DNA from: Pyxidicoccus sp. MSG2
GTDB taxonomy: Bacteria; Myxococcota; Myxococcia; Myxococcales; Myxococcaceae
Direction: 5' to 3'
Assembly (NCBI RefSeq): GCF_026626705.1
Contig: NZ_JAPNKC010000001.1
Span: 5,660,001-5,724,000 of the forward strand
Length of the DNA: 64,000 bases
Below, piece by piece: positions 63,401 to 64,000 of the stretch. The notes below the pieces were generated by a model. The model was not told the DNA's origin, did not search any database, and saw nothing but the letters and a program-made list of their open reading frames with translations. The number at the start of each line of letters is the position of its first letter. The stretch's first letter is position 1. Both the position numbers and the translations under genes were made by a program.

Positions 63401-64000
63401 ATGAGCGCTCCGACACCCGTCTGCCTGCTCCGCCGTGAGTACGAACCCGTCGCCCTGCTCGCCGCGCACCCGCCCGTGCTCCGGCATCCGCACAAGAATC
63501 TGCTGTTCGAGCTGACGTGTCCCCCTGGCGCCGTCCACGAGGGCAGCATCGTGCTGACCCGGTGGCGTGCCCTGTCGCTGCCCGCGACGGTGGAGCTCGC
63601 GGCCACCGAGGTCCTCGCGGTGCCCGGCACCTACGACTACAGCGGAAGCGACGCCGGGGTCTGGCACGTGAACTTCGCCGACCCGCAGTTGTTCATCGGC
63701 TACGGCTCCGCGCTGCTGGCTCAGGACGAGACGCAGGCCGCTGAACACCCGGTGCTCGGCTCCTTGCGCGAGGCGCTGCTCGACGAGGGTCTCCCGGCGA
63801 CGACCGAGGTCGATGACGAAGCGACGCCCGTCCTCGTCGCGGGCGCCGAGCGTCGGTGCGCCATCTCGACCGAGCCGGACCGCGCCGCCGGCCGGCCGCT
63901 CGGCCTCTACGGCAACAGGTTCGCCGCGGCGCCGGCCAACGTCATCCGCGCGGCGGTGCGCGTGCTGCGTCCTCCTACCCGGACGAACCTCATCGCCATC
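63401..64000 (+). CDS. Hypothetical protein, truncated by the window end
   Basis: At least 200 residues from the ATG at 63401 (AGAGGAA just ahead), still open at 64000. It starts SAPTPVCLLRREYEPVALLA, with HPPVLRHPHKNLLFELTCPP and VWHVNFADPQLFIGYGSALL, in a beta-rich pattern with no signal peptide or membrane segment. The second half contains a run with Glu, Asp and Arg (AGAERRCAISTEPDRAAGRP). Not recognised. The 68-base gap before it has TTGACT-N17-TAAGTA resembling a promoter, but it would place the start of transcription at the ATG. Confidence 0.65.
   Translation, partial: MSAPTPVCLLRREYEPVALLAAHPPVLRHPHKNLLFELTCPPGAVHEGSIVLTRWRALSLPATVELAATEVLAVPGTYDYSGSDAGVWHVNFADPQLFIGYGSALLAQDETQAAEHPVLGSLREALLDEGLPATTEVDDEATPVLVAGAERRCAISTEPDRAAGRPLGLYGNRFAAAPANVIRAAVRVLRPPTRTNLIAI

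Overview
The window is from a high-GC deltaproteobacterial (myxobacterial) chromosome, most likely Myxococcaceae (Myxococcus, Corallococcus or Pyxidicoccus type). The reasons are the GC-rich third codon positions on both strands, the many secreted lipoproteins, a lipoprotein toxin with a double-CXXC immunity protein of a type described from myxobacteria (SitA/SitI), caspase-like and S8/S9/S41 peptidases, BTAD-type regulators and many ECF sigma factors. The genus is an inference; nothing here fixes the species.

Layout. 1-3650 is the end of an rRNA operon: tRNA-Ala(UGC), 23S and 5S rRNA, a 30-base inverted repeat bracketing the 23S gene, and a strong terminator. 3420-8400 holds housekeeping and small genes: a quinone oxidoreductase whose reading frame runs into the 5S gene in antisense, SlyX, TPR proteins, a DUF2007-type protein and a Gly/Ser-tailed small protein. 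8524-13046 (minus) is a probable metal or cofactor uptake group: a TonB receptor coupled by 4-base overlaps to two lipoproteins, with a His-rich membrane protein upstream. 13121-22795 carries glpD, a subtilase lipoprotein, an ECF sigma/anti-sigma pair, an acyltransferase and a BTAD/ATPase regulator, which is divergent from an aromatic-ring monooxygenase (23037).

24631-26707 is a self-contained regulatory pair: BlaI-type repressor, two palindromic operators, and an M56 protease fused to a lytic transglycosylase domain. 26923-35370 contains secreted hydrolases (phosphoesterase, S41, GH43, S9) interleaved with MarR and LysR regulators. 35542-36652 is a lower-GC patch of small unrecognised genes, one possibly frameshifted. 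36753-44230 contains a VWA protein, an ECF sigma/anti-sigma/caspase operon linked by ATGA overlaps, and two tandem paralogous lipoproteins. The duplicated unit behind those paralogues begins inside the 3' end of the caspase gene.

44377-56872 holds a CHAP-like wall hydrolase, MBL/LysR, ArsR/SRPBCC/SDR, a TonB receptor with an N-terminal TonB-like domain plus its lipoprotein, MltA, OsmC, a 2OG-Fe oxygenase and a DUF2845 protein. 56886-58812 (minus) is the most notable accessory element: a SitA-like polymorphic toxin lipoprotein with a C-terminal HNH/AHH-like nuclease module, overlapping its SitI-like double-CXXC immunity gene. 58901-64000 holds an FAD monooxygenase, an ADOP-type ABC permease with its PadR regulator, and a protein cut by the window edge.

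No CRISPR array, insertion sequence, integrase or phage was seen. Residue positions were counted by hand, and family names come from motif recognition without database searches.
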